Shown: piece after piece, positions 26,207 through 34,454 of the stretch | Layout: every line of letters begins with the position of its first letter | Position numbering within the stretch: position 1 is the stretch's first letter | Assembly: GCF_003024715.1 (NCBI RefSeq) | Contig: NZ_PYLO01000007.1 | Location: forward strand, 1-64,000 | Reading direction: 5' to 3' | Source of the DNA: Clostridium fessum | Lineage (GTDB): Bacteria > Bacillota > Clostridia > Lachnospirales > Lachnospiraceae | DNA length: 64,000 nt | Notes under the pieces: generated by a model | The model's database searches: none | Told to the model about the DNA's origin: nothing | What the model saw: only the letters and a program-made list of their open reading frames with translations | Program-made: the position numbers and the translations under genes

Positions 26207-27661
26207 ACGGAAGCAGCCGTTCTATTTGGAAAATACCAGCTGGAACGTGTGATCGGACGCGGTCGGAGCGGAACTGTTTTTTTAGCCAGGCATCTGGGGC
26301 TTGATGAAGAGAGAGCGATTAAGCGTGTCAGGCGGACAGAGAGCGGTTTCATTCAGGAAGCAGCGCTTTTGAAGCGGCTGCGCCATCCGGGAATCCCGAT
26401 CATCTACGATCTGGAAATTGACGAAAATTATTATTATCTCATCGAGGAATATCTGTGCGGTGAGTCGTTGTATGCCCGAATTGAGAGAACGGGCAGTCTG
26501 CAAACGGGAGAGCTTATCCGTCTGGGAATTGAGCTTTGCCGGATCATGAATTATCTGCATTCATTCAAACCAAATCCAATCTTATATTTAGATCTCCACC
26601 CCGGGAATCTTCTAATCTGCCGGGAACAATTAAAATTGATTGATTTTGATCAGGCGGCACTGGCGTCTTTGAGCCAGGAACGATCTGTTTGCTATGGAAC
26701 AAAAGGCTTTGCAGCCCCCGAACAGTACGAGGGAGGGACTCTGGATGAGAGGACCGACATCTATGCCATTGGCGCCCTCCTGTACTATATGGGGACAGGG
26801 CATGCCCCAGAGGGGGAGATAAAAGCAGGACAGGGAAGCTGTCGGGGAGATCTGTACATTCTTATGGGGCGATGTCTCAGAATAGAGAAAAAAGAGCGCT
26901 GCCAGAGTGTCCGGGAAGTGTTAAAGGCATTGGAAAAACTGGAGGCGCGCATATTTGCAGAACGTCATATACCACTTCTCAGGATTGCCGCAGCAGGCAG
27001 CCGGAGCGGAATCGGGGTTACACATACCGCACTTGGCGCGGTCCGATATCTGCGGCAGAAAGGAGTTTCCTGCCTTTACAGGGAGCAGAATGACACGGGG
27101 GCAGTCCGCAGGCTGGCATCCTGGTATGGGCTGGCGCCGGATGAACATGGAATTTATTACATGGACGGTCTGGCGTTGAAACCCAGATACAGCGATGTGG
27201 TGCAGCTGGAACAGCCAGTGTTTGAAGTGATTTTAGATGACTGCGGAACCGAGCTCCAGACGGTTCTGGAGGGGGAGTATGATTTGATTCTTTTCGTCTG
27301 TGGATTGCAGCCGTGGGAGAAAGAAGATTCTCTGCGGGCGATCCGGTTTCTGGGAGCAGAAGAGGGACTCCAGATTTTATTAAATCACAGAAAATGCGGG
27401 CGGGATTATCTTCCGGAGGAGGTCCGGCATCTTAGGTATCTGCGGCTTCCGTTTTTAACCCCGCCGTTCGATGCAGGCGGAAGGCGGGGGCAGGAAAATG
27501 AGGCAGCGGAGGAGACAGAATTTTTTGAAAGGATTTTCTGGGAGGCAGCTCTCAAAAAAGGACGGGGGACCAGGCAGGCAGCAAAAGAAGGGGGACTCTG
27601 GCGGAACATCCGGCGAAGGTGGGAGCGCTTTATGGGTGGATTCCCGTGGCAGTGGAAATAG
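26207..27661 (+). CDS. Eukaryotic-like Ser/Thr protein kinase fused to a lysine-less MinD/ParA-like domain
   Basis: About 484 residues. The kinase half has the glycine loop VIGRGRSGTVFLAR, Lys in AIKRV, a catalytic loop LYLDLHPGNLL (HRD replaced by LDLH), metal loop IDFDQA instead of DFG, and APEQYEGG with DIYAIGALLY. The second half (from about residue 260) starts RIAAAGSRSGIGVTHTALG, which aligns with the deviant P-loop of MinD/ParA ATPases but lacks the lysines, and runs to a basic C-terminus. Start choice: AAAGGAGG faces ACG at 26207. The first standard start, GTG 26249, would delete strand one of the kinase (GKYQLERV). Cytoplasmic; no membrane segment or PASTA domain. Function unknown. 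Confidence 0.75.
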   Translation, partial: TEAAVLFGKYQLERVIGRGRSGTVFLARHLGLDEERAIKRVRRTESGFIQEAALLKRLRHPGIPIIYDLEIDENYYYLIEEYLCGESLYARIERTGSLQTGELIRLGIELCRIMNYLHSFKPNPILYLDLHPGNLLICREQLKLIDFDQAALASLSQERSVCYGTKGFAAPEQYEGGTLDERTDIYAIGALLYYMGTGHAPEGEIKAGQGSCRGDLYILMGRCLRIEKKERCQSVREVLKALEKLEARIFAERHIPLLRIAAAGSRSGIGVTHTALGAVRYLRQKGVSCLYREQNDTGAVRRLASWYGLAPDEHGIYYMDGLALKPRYSDVVQLEQPVFEVILDDCGTELQTVLEGEYDLILFVCGLQPWEKEDSLRAIRFLGAEEGLQILLNHRKCGRDYLPEEVRHLRYLRLPFLTPPFDAGGRRGQENEAAEETEFFERIFWEAALKKGRGTRQAAKEGGLWRNIRRRWERFMGGFPWQWK

Positions 27662-27673
27662 GAGGAAATACAG

Positions 27674-28351
27674 ATTAAAATCGGAAAACGGGGCGAAAGC
27701 TCAAAAGTGGGGCGAAAATTCAGGCAAAAACCAGTGCCAGACACAAAGCAGGTCGGGACAGAACGCTTGGAATGTATCGGGATAGCCGGGAGCGGACCAT
27801 CGGTTGGGGTGACACACTTTTCGCTTATGACGGCAGCATATCTGTCCGGGGTTCTGTGCCGGCGAACGGCGGTTCTGGAACAAAATGAGAGCGGCTCATT
27901 TGCACAGCTTGAAAAGATATTCCGGACGGGAAAAAGAAGGGAAAAACCGGTTATAGACGGGGCAGGACAGCCGTTTGAAATTAGGGGAATTTTTTTCTAT
28001 CAAAAGGCTGAACGTGCAGAATGGTACGATTGTTCGGAAAGGGGGATGGAGGCGATGGTGATCGACTTCGGAGCCTTGACACAGAAGAATCAGGATGCCT
28101 TTTTTCGATGCAGCCGCTGTTTTCTGGTCGGTTCGGTCAGCGGATGGCAGCTGGCAGATTTTGCGGCATTGGCAGCAGAAAAGCAAAAATGGAAAAAATG
28201 GTGTGAGTATTTCGTCTCATTTGGAGAAGAGGAAGCTGTAAAAATGGCAGAGCAATATCTGGATATCCGGATCCGGCGAATCCCACTGCAGAAGAACGCA
28301 TTGATGGTTACGGGAGAGTCCATGACTTTTTTTGGAAAATTCCTACGATAA
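27674..28351 (+). CDS. Stand-alone lysine-less MinD/ParA-like protein, partner of the kinase
   Basis: About 225 residues. ECIGIAGSGPSVGVTHFSLM repeats the odd P-loop of the upstream kinase fusion (GVTH in place of GKT[ST]). Other MinD-like pieces are visible: a switch-like VIDFGALTQKN and a C-terminal strand-helix region. Nucleotide binding is doubtful without the lysine. AGGAGG (27660-27665) overlaps the kinase stop codon and is eight bases from an in-frame ATT at 27674; the first standard start, GTG 27707, has no ribosome binding site. Thus ATT initiation is inferred. Function unknown; operon position suggests a complex or pathway with the kinase. Confidence 0.6.
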   Translation: MKIGKRGESSKVGRKFRQKPVPDTKQVGTERLECIGIAGSGPSVGVTHFSLMTAAYLSGVLCRRTAVLEQNESGSFAQLEKIFRTGKRREKPVIDGAGQPFEIRGIFFYQKAERAEWYDCSERGMEAMVIDFGALTQKNQDAFFRCSRCFLVGSVSGWQLADFAALAAEKQKWKKWCEYFVSFGEEEAVKMAEQYLDIRIRRIPLQKNALMVTGESMTFFGKFLR

Positions 28352-28444
28352 GCGAGGCAGACCTGGGGTTATAAATTACCGATTATCTCCGAAAGGTCAG
28401 AAAAGGCAGAATGGTCTGTTTTCGCGGAATGGAGAAGGTGTGGA

Positions 28445-28699
28445 ATGGTAGTAAGAAAAAGTAAAAAAGAAGAGGCAGAGAGGAGGCGTAGGGAACAGCA
28501 GAGAATATTTGTCGAGGGATTACAGCGATATAAGAGTAAAGGAATCCAGATTTTAATTGATGGGAGGGAGTGCAGGCCAGAAGAATACAGGAAGCTGTGT
28601 GAGTTCCGGGAGGACGGCTCGTTTTATATGGCTGATTACGTCGGAGCGGAGACAGGAGTGCTGACAGAGATACATTTTGACCGGGTTTACAACCGGTGA
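28445..28699 (+). CDS. Small charged protein of unknown function (kinase operon)
   Basis: 84 residues. The N-terminal third is a highly charged helix (RKSKKEEAERRRREQQRIFV), and the rest is a compact mixed region (GIQILIDGRECRPEEYRKLC, SFYMADYVGAETGVLTEIHF). I do not recognise a family. It follows the two MinD-like genes by 93 bases with a GGAG ribosome binding site and is the last gene before an intergenic region. Confidence 0.6.
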   Translation: MVVRKSKKEEAERRRREQQRIFVEGLQRYKSKGIQILIDGRECRPEEYRKLCEFREDGSFYMADYVGAETGVLTEIHFDRVYNR

Positions 28700-28791
28700 T
28701 AAGAGAGGTGCCGTTTTGTCCGTATCTGGACAGTCCGCCGGATTTTTCTTTCGGAGAAAATGGTGAGAACTGTTTAGATGGTGCTATTACA

Positions 28792-28821
28792 GTTACTGGG
28801 CACGTATGCGTAAACAGTAAC
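28792..28821. repeat. GTTACTG/CAGTAAC palindrome (copy 5)
   Basis: GTTACTG GG CACG TATG CGTA AA CAGTAAC. It lies between the kinase operon and the GH18 gene. Confidence 0.75.
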
Positions 28822-28884
28822 CTATTACAGGGAAAATGAAAGAGGAGTTAAGAAAAAAGTCAACATTCCATGGAGCTGGTGTGA

Positions 28885-28890
28885 TATAAT
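28885..28890 (+). promoter_or_regulatory. -10 box preceding the start-site hairpin repeat (locus 2)
   Basis: TATAAT, four bases before the hairpin repeat. No convincing -35 hexamer is seen 16-18 bases upstream. Confidence 0.5.
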
Positions 28891-28894
28891 AAGG

Positions 28895-28925
28895 GCACTT
28901 AGCGAGGTATTTTCGAGTTTAGTGC
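28895..28925 (+). repeat. Start-site hairpin repeat, copy 2
   Basis: Starts GCACTTAGCGAGG and ends CGAGTTTAGTGC, 31 bases, differing from copy 1 at three positions. It follows TATAAT by four bases, as in copy 1, and is 36 bases before the GH18 gene. Confidence 0.75.
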
Positions 28926-28960
28926 TTATGGTATTACCTTAACATACACCGGAGGAAAAC

Positions 28961-30646
28961 ATGGAAAGAGGAAGATCAAGGAAAGCACGTTCGGGCTGTC
29001 TGGGACGGATTTTCGGGTTTGTGCTGTTTTTAATCGTGGCAGCCGTTGGTGTGATTGCAGCGGTCAAATATATGCCAAGCCGGGAGAGGGCGGATCTGGA
29101 TGCTCTGTACGCGGCGGGCGGCAGCGACCGGGTGGCGCTGTATCTGAACTATGAACGTCAGGAGGAGAGCGGGGTCTACGTGGACGGGCAGACGTATCTG
29201 CCGGCTACGTGGGTAGATGCGAACTTAAATGAACGTTTTTACTGGGATGCCAATGAGGAAATACTGGTGTACGCCCTGCCGGAGGAGATCGTGAAAAGCG
29301 ACGAGACGACAGTGGATGAGGACGGAAAAAAGATCCTTTACCGGGATGGCGATGCAGTTTATCTTTCACTGGCTCTGATTCAGAAATACACCGATGTGCG
29401 TCTGCAGGCGTATGATGGTGAGGCACAGAAGCGGGTTTTCGTGGAAAATAACTGGGATCCGGTCACGGTGGCAGATGCGGCGTGGAGCGCCAAGATCCGC
29501 TTAAGAGGCGGCTTGAAAAGCCCGATTGTGACTGAGATAAAGCGCGGCGGGACAGTGACGGTGCTGGAACAGTATGACAACTGGGCGAGAGTCATGACAC
29601 CGGACGGTCATATCGGATATATGCACAAGTGGAAGATGAAAAATCTGCATGAGGAGACGTTAAAGAGTGATTTTACTGCTCCGGTCTACCAGAATATTTC
29701 ACTGGATCAGAAGATTGTGATGGTCTGGCATCAGGTAACGATCGCGGCGGCAAACCAGGCGATGGATTCTCTGATTGCAAAGACGAAAGGTGTCAATGTC
29801 ATCGCGCCGACGTGGTTTACGCTTAGCAGCAACAGCGGCGCGTATGAATCTCTGGCAGATAAGTCCTATGTGGATCGGGCGCATGAAAAAGGTCTGCAGG
29901 TCTGGGCGGTACTCGACAATTTCAGCCGCGAATGCAGCAAGAACGTGCAGGCGGAGGTGCTTCTTTCCAGGACGTCTGTGCGCGAAAAACTGATTGAAAA
30001 TATGATGACAGAGGCGGACCGTTATGGATTTGACGGTATCAATCTGGATTTTGAGAGTTTGAAGACGGCGGCGGGTGTCCATTACATTGAGTTTATCCGC
30101 GAGCTGTCGGTTTCCTGCCGTAAGAAAGGGCTGGTGCTGTCGGTCGATAACTATGTTCCGGCGGTATATAACCGTTTCTACAACCAGAAAGAGCAGGGCA
30201 ACGTCGCAGATTATGTGATTATCATGGGTTATGATGAGCACTATGCAGGCGGCGAAGCCGGTTCTGTTTCTTCGATCGGATATGTCGAAAACGGCATCAA
30301 AGATATGCTTTCCCTGGTTCCGAAGGAAAAGGTAATCAACGCAGTCCCGTTCTACACAAGGCTCTGGACGGGAAGCGGCGACAATGCGTCCTCCCGTGCG
30401 ATGGGAATCTCCGAGGCGACAAAATGGGTGTCGGAGAGCGGCATGGATCTGACCTGGGATGATTCGGCTGGTCAGTATTACGGCAGGCTGGACAGCCAGA
30501 ACGGCGAACAGCAGCTCTGGATGGAGGAGACAAGGTCTCTGGGACTCAAGATGGATTTAATCAAGAAATACGACCTGGCAGGCGTAGCCGGATGGCGGCT
30601 GGGGCTGGAAACCAGCGACGTCTGGGATGTGATTGGCTGGGAGTAG
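28961..30646 (+). CDS. Membrane-anchored SH3 / glycoside hydrolase family 18 protein
   Basis: 561 residues. One N-terminal membrane helix (about 14-36), a copper-amine-oxidase-like/stalk region (about 55-160), an SH3b domain (about 175-225, GGTVTVLEQYDNWARVMTPDGH), and a GH18 barrel (about 245-560). The catalytic strand reads YGFDGINLDFES, the version with Asn used by the SleL/YaaH cortex-lytic branch; the last Glu is the acid catalyst. It probably acts on peptidoglycan outside the membrane. GGAGG precedes the ATG. Confidence 0.9.
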   Translation: MERGRSRKARSGCLGRIFGFVLFLIVAAVGVIAAVKYMPSRERADLDALYAAGGSDRVALYLNYERQEESGVYVDGQTYLPATWVDANLNERFYWDANEEILVYALPEEIVKSDETTVDEDGKKILYRDGDAVYLSLALIQKYTDVRLQAYDGEAQKRVFVENNWDPVTVADAAWSAKIRLRGGLKSPIVTEIKRGGTVTVLEQYDNWARVMTPDGHIGYMHKWKMKNLHEETLKSDFTAPVYQNISLDQKIVMVWHQVTIAAANQAMDSLIAKTKGVNVIAPTWFTLSSNSGAYESLADKSYVDRAHEKGLQVWAVLDNFSRECSKNVQAEVLLSRTSVREKLIENMMTEADRYGFDGINLDFESLKTAAGVHYIEFIRELSVSCRKKGLVLSVDNYVPAVYNRFYNQKEQGNVADYVIIMGYDEHYAGGEAGSVSSIGYVENGIKDMLSLVPKEKVINAVPFYTRLWTGSGDNASSRAMGISEATKWVSESGMDLTWDDSAGQYYGRLDSQNGEQQLWMEETRSLGLKMDLIKKYDLAGVAGWRLGLETSDVWDVIGWE

Positions 30647-30725
30647 AGACAATTTAATTAAGATTCAATGATTCAAAGTAGGGTGGAAGTCTCATGCGGG
30701 AGCGTGGGGCTTCTGCTTTTTTATG

Positions 30726-30872
30726 TAATAGGAAATTCCTTGGGATCCCCTATTACACAAAAAGGCACTAACGTGCCAATGATGCGCACTCGCGCGAAGA
30801 TGTAGTTTGTCGCAAGCGACCGCGCTCGGCGCGAGAATGTGCCAAGGCACATTCTTCTTTATAAAAAAGAGC
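30726..30872. repeat. Composite TAATAGG/GGCACATT repeat (copy 3)
   Basis: A full-length copy: left palindrome TAATAGGAAATTCC ... CCCCTATTA, CACAAAAAGGCACTAACGTG, GTCGC-AA-GCGAC hairpin, and right end GGCACATTCTTCTTTATAAA. It is nearly identical over its central 100 bases to 15995-16112. Confidence 0.8.
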
Positions 30873-30881
30873 GTCTTGGAC

Positions 30882-30925
30882 AAAAAACCTCCGGGCGGAA
30901 AGATTGATTCATCCGCCTGGAGGTT
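30882..30925 (-). terminator. Terminator of the C26 peptidase gene
   Basis: On the minus strand AACCTCCAGGCGGA pairs with TCCGCCCGGAGGTT (one mismatch) over 12 bases, followed by TTTTTTG. Confidence 0.88.
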
Positions 30926-30967
30926 ATTAAAACATCAAAAATATTGTTTTGTCTGGGAGAAATGTGA

Positions 30968-31852
30968 TTATTCTGCCTCTTTTGCCTGATCGATCAGGTT
31001 GGTGTAGAAAGCAAGAAAACTGTCATCACCTTCAGCGATCATAGCTTCCGGATGGAACTGTAAGCCCATCACGTAGTCTTTATCTTCTCTGACGATTGCT
31101 TCGATGATTCCATCTGGAGCAGTAGCAACGACTTTCAGGTTGTCACCTAACTGATCGACTGCCTGATGATGCCAGGAGTTTACAGTGTAGGTGCCTTCTC
31201 CGCCAAATGCGGCAGCAACGATGTTATCTTTGTCTACGGTAATCTCATGTTTTGCGAATACCTTACGGTCCGGATCGCGATGTTCGATATCGGACGGATT
31301 CTGAGTCGGAAGATCCTGATATAAGGTACCGCCGCTTAATACGTTTAAGAACTGCATGCCACGGCAGGTGCAGAGCATCGGGATATCCTCATCGAGAGCT
31401 GCCTTGATTAAAAGAGAATCAGAAGTATCTCTGACTTCGTTTACAGTCTCTAATTTTTCGTTTGGCTCTTCGCCGTAGTAGCTCGGATCAATATCTTCGC
31501 CGCCGGTCATAACCAGAGCATCGATTTCTGCCAGAGCATTTTTCGCGTCATCCTCGGTTTTGATCTGAGGAAGATAAATTGCTTCGCCGCCAGCTTTGGT
31601 AACGGCATCTATATATAACTGTGCATCTTCGTCGATTTCGTCTGCATTCCATGAAACGCCGACTTTGACTTTCTCTTCTTCGTCATTCGCCGCTTCTTCG
31701 GCAGTCTCTGCTTCGCCTTCTGTCTCGGTGACTTCGGCTTCAGCCGCTGTTGTATCGGCTGCCGGTTCAGACTTTGTTCCACAAGCTGTTAAAGAAAAAG
31801 CCAGGGATAAAGAAAGAAGCACTGCACTGGTCATCATTTTAATTTTTCTCAT
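30968..31852 (-). CDS. Gamma-glutamyl hydrolase-like (peptidase C26) lipoprotein
   Basis: 294 residues. Lipoprotein signal KMMTSAVLLSLSLAFSLTAC, then an acidic Glu/Ala/Thr linker, then a class I glutamine-amidotransferase fold: VMTGGEDIDPSYYG, nucleophile Cys in MLCTCRGMQFLNV, and His/Glu in GLQFHPEAM. Relatives cleave gamma-glutamyl bonds (for example PuuD). An exported, lipid-anchored form is less common and suggests work on external gamma-glutamyl peptides or wall material. GGAGG is eight bases before ATG 31852; the frame is open upstream without such a site. Confidence 0.88.
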   Translation of the reverse strand: MRKIKMMTSAVLLSLSLAFSLTACGTKSEPAADTTAAEAEVTETEGEAETAEEAANDEEEKVKVGVSWNADEIDEDAQLYIDAVTKAGGEAIYLPQIKTEDDAKNALAEIDALVMTGGEDIDPSYYGEEPNEKLETVNEVRDTSDSLLIKAALDEDIPMLCTCRGMQFLNVLSGGTLYQDLPTQNPSDIEHRDPDRKVFAKHEITVDKDNIVAAAFGGEGTYTVNSWHHQAVDQLGDNLKVVATAPDGIIEAIVREDKDYVMGLQFHPEAMIAEGDDSFLAFYTNLIDQAKEAE

Positions 31853-32263
31853 TCGAATTTCCTCCCTAATACAAATTGTCCTCCCAAACATGGCTGGATT
31901 CTAACATAAAACAGTCAGAAAAATACAAAAAGATACATAAAATTACATAATAAAATAAAATAATTTTTAATGATACATAAAAGATATAATATAATTTTGT
32001 AGATATACGAAAAATGAGCGAAAATAAGGAGGCGTAAATGGAAGCGAAGAATTGAGTAGGGAGGAGTACGGGGAAAAGCCCTGATAACAGAAAGTTATAC
32101 CTTCATTCCCTTTCTTAATTGGATTTTCCCCGCAGGCAGGCGTTACAATAAGGACGGAAAAAACAGACGGGCAGCCGGGTCAAGGCTGCGGGGCTGATAG
32201 AGATGGCGGAGTGCAGGAAAGACTCCGAGAGAATATGACAAACCAAATGGAGGAAATCAAAAC
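31853..32263 (+). other. Structured leader upstream of aconitase
   Basis: This 411-base gap has an A/T-rich promoter zone with TATAAT at 31985-31990. About 220 bases of predicted leader follow, with several possible stems: GGGGAAAA ... TTTTCCCC (about 32088 to 32130), GGCAGCC/GGCTGC (about 32170), and CGGAGT/ACTCCG (about 32206-32230). A tiny frame MEAKN with a perfect AAGGAGG lies at 32038. I recognise no known riboswitch. Confidence 0.4.
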
Positions 32264-34225
32264 ATGGGGAAATCACTTACCAGAAAGATTATTGAGTCAC
32301 ATTTCGTATCGGGCGATATGACGCCGGGCAAAGAAATTTTTATCAAGGTGGATCAGACATTGACACACGATATCAATGCCGTTATGACTTATCTGGCATT
32401 CGAGGCGATCGGGCTGGACCGTGTCCGCACGGAGTGCAGCGTCAGCTACCTCGATCACAATTTATTATATGTAGATAATAAGACGCCGGACGACCACATT
32501 TATTTGCAGTCCGCAGCAAAGAAATTCGGCGTGTATGTGTCCAGACCGGGCAACGGCATCTGCCATACCGTTCATGTATCCCGTTTTGGTGTGCCAGGCA
32601 AGGTATCGATGGGCGGAGACAGTCACACACCGCATGGCGGCGCGATCGGTATGCTGTGTATCGGTGTCGGCGGCATGGATGTAGCAACGGCGATGACGGG
32701 TGTTCCGATGCGTCTGACGATGCCGAGAGTCGTCCGTGTCAACCTGACCGGTAAATTAAGACCGGGCTGCAACTCGAAGGAAGTTATCCTGGAAATGCTT
32801 CGCCGCGTGACCATCAAGGGCGGTCTGGGAAATGTATATGAGTACGTGGGACCGGCAGTTGCCGAGATGGAGATTCCGGCACGTGCGACTATCGCAAACA
32901 TGGGTGCGGAAATGGGCGCGACCACTTCCATTTTCCCGGCAGATGCACAGGTAAAGAGATTTCTGGCTGCACAGGGACGTCCGGAAGCATACACAGAGCT
33001 TCTTCCGGATGAGGACGCCGAGTACGACGAGACGATCGATATCAATTTAAGCGAGTTAGAGCCGTTGATCGCATGTCCGCACCAGCCGGACAATGTTATG
33101 CCGCTGCATCAGGCGGAAAAGAAGAGAGTACAGCAGGTATTTATCGGAAGCTGTACCAATGCAAGCTATGCCGATATTGCAAAAGCAGCACTTGTATTTA
33201 AGGGACATCATGTGAATGAGGATGTAAGCTGTACCTGTGCGGTTTCTTCCAAGCAGGTGTACCGTCAGCTGATGCGCGATGGATATGTGGAGATGCTTCT
33301 GGATGCAGGTGTCCGTCTTCTGGAGATTGCCTGTGGTCCGTGCTGCGCAATCGGTCAGACTCCGGCGACCGACGGTGTGGCAGTCCGCACCTCCAACCGT
33401 AATTTCAAGGGACGTGCCGGGAATCCGACTGCCAAGATCTATCTGGTAAGCCCGGAGAGTGCTGCAGCGACAGCGATTATGGGGACCTTCGCAACGGCAG
33501 AAGATATTATGGGTGAAAATGTGAAGATCCTGGATTCAATTCACGAGCCGGATCAGTACGATATTGATGATTCGATGATTCTTCCGCCGCTGTCTCCGGA
33601 GGAAGCTGCGAAGGTGGAGATTGTCCGCGGACCGAACATCAAGTTTCTTCCGGTTCCGGAGCCGCCGCAGGAGACACTGGATGCTCCTATCAGCTTAAAA
33701 GCCCGTGATAATGTATCCACCGATGATATTACACCGGCAAGTGCTGAGTTCAGCAGTATGCGTTCCAATATTCCGCTGATGTCCCAGTATTGCTATCATC
33801 GATATGATCCGGAATTTGCAGCTCGCGCAAAAGAAATGGGACAGAGCGTTATCATCGGCGGTGAAAACTATGGACAGGGTTCCTCCCGTGAGCATGCGGC
33901 TATTAATCCCATGTATCTGGGTGTAAAAGCGGTCATTGCCAAGAGTATTGCCCGTATCCATAAGGGAAACCTGGTAAATCATGGCGTAATTCCAATGTTG
34001 TTTGAGGATGGAGCTGATTATGACCTCCTGGAGCAGACAGATGAGCTTCATATCGATAACCTGCGGGAGCAGATTGCAGCACGCCGTGTACAGATTACCG
34101 ATAAGACAAAAGGATTCTCCTTCTGGGCTAAATTAGAATTGACGGATAAAGAAATCGAAGTTGTCTTAAATGGCGGACAGCTGAGGACACTGAAAAAACA
34201 GCTGGAAGCAGAGAAAGAAGCGTAG
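32264..34225 (+). CDS. Aconitate hydratase
   Basis: 653 residues with both the catalytic half and the fused swivel domain. Cluster ligands are in GSCTN and CGPCC. Other signatures are MGGDSHTPHGGAIGM, DNVSTDDITPAS and GENYGQGSSREHA. It interconverts citrate and isocitrate; in an anaerobe it serves the oxidative branch to 2-oxoglutarate and glutamate. The length matches the short (mitochondrial-like/LeuC-like) bacterial form rather than the 900-residue AcnA. TGGAGG precedes the ATG. Single-gene unit ended by a terminator. Confidence 0.93.
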   Translation: MGKSLTRKIIESHFVSGDMTPGKEIFIKVDQTLTHDINAVMTYLAFEAIGLDRVRTECSVSYLDHNLLYVDNKTPDDHIYLQSAAKKFGVYVSRPGNGICHTVHVSRFGVPGKVSMGGDSHTPHGGAIGMLCIGVGGMDVATAMTGVPMRLTMPRVVRVNLTGKLRPGCNSKEVILEMLRRVTIKGGLGNVYEYVGPAVAEMEIPARATIANMGAEMGATTSIFPADAQVKRFLAAQGRPEAYTELLPDEDAEYDETIDINLSELEPLIACPHQPDNVMPLHQAEKKRVQQVFIGSCTNASYADIAKAALVFKGHHVNEDVSCTCAVSSKQVYRQLMRDGYVEMLLDAGVRLLEIACGPCCAIGQTPATDGVAVRTSNRNFKGRAGNPTAKIYLVSPESAAATAIMGTFATAEDIMGENVKILDSIHEPDQYDIDDSMILPPLSPEEAAKVEIVRGPNIKFLPVPEPPQETLDAPISLKARDNVSTDDITPASAEFSSMRSNIPLMSQYCYHRYDPEFAARAKEMGQSVIIGGENYGQGSSREHAAINPMYLGVKAVIAKSIARIHKGNLVNHGVIPMLFEDGADYDLLEQTDELHIDNLREQIAARRVQITDKTKGFSFWAKLELTDKEIEVVLNGGQLRTLKKQLEAEKEA

Positions 34226-34300
34226 TCATTTATTAATTATGCCTCCATTATATTTTTATATACAATAACTACTTATTCACCAACTTATTTATTTTGGGAA

Positions 34301-34332
34301 AAGGCGCCTGTGCGGATGTGCAGGCGCTTTTT
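34301..34332 (+). terminator. Terminator after aconitase
   Basis: GCGCCTG and CAGGCGC form a seven-base GC-rich stem, extended by A-T pairs, over a ten-base loop with five T residues. Confidence 0.9.
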
Positions 34333-34454
34333 CGTGCGACTTGACGGAAGAAAGACATTTGTAGTAATCTTGTGGTAGAATAAGAGTGAAGATTGTGAAA
34401 GAAATTGAGAAAAAGACATTGTTTGGAGCGCTTTTTGCGGTGATAGTCAAGGCG

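Noticed and set aside
26166..26251. ATG at 26166 as start of a short upstream peptide or of the kinase
   Set aside because: It lies within the predicted -10 box, is out of frame with the kinase, and hits a stop at 26251.
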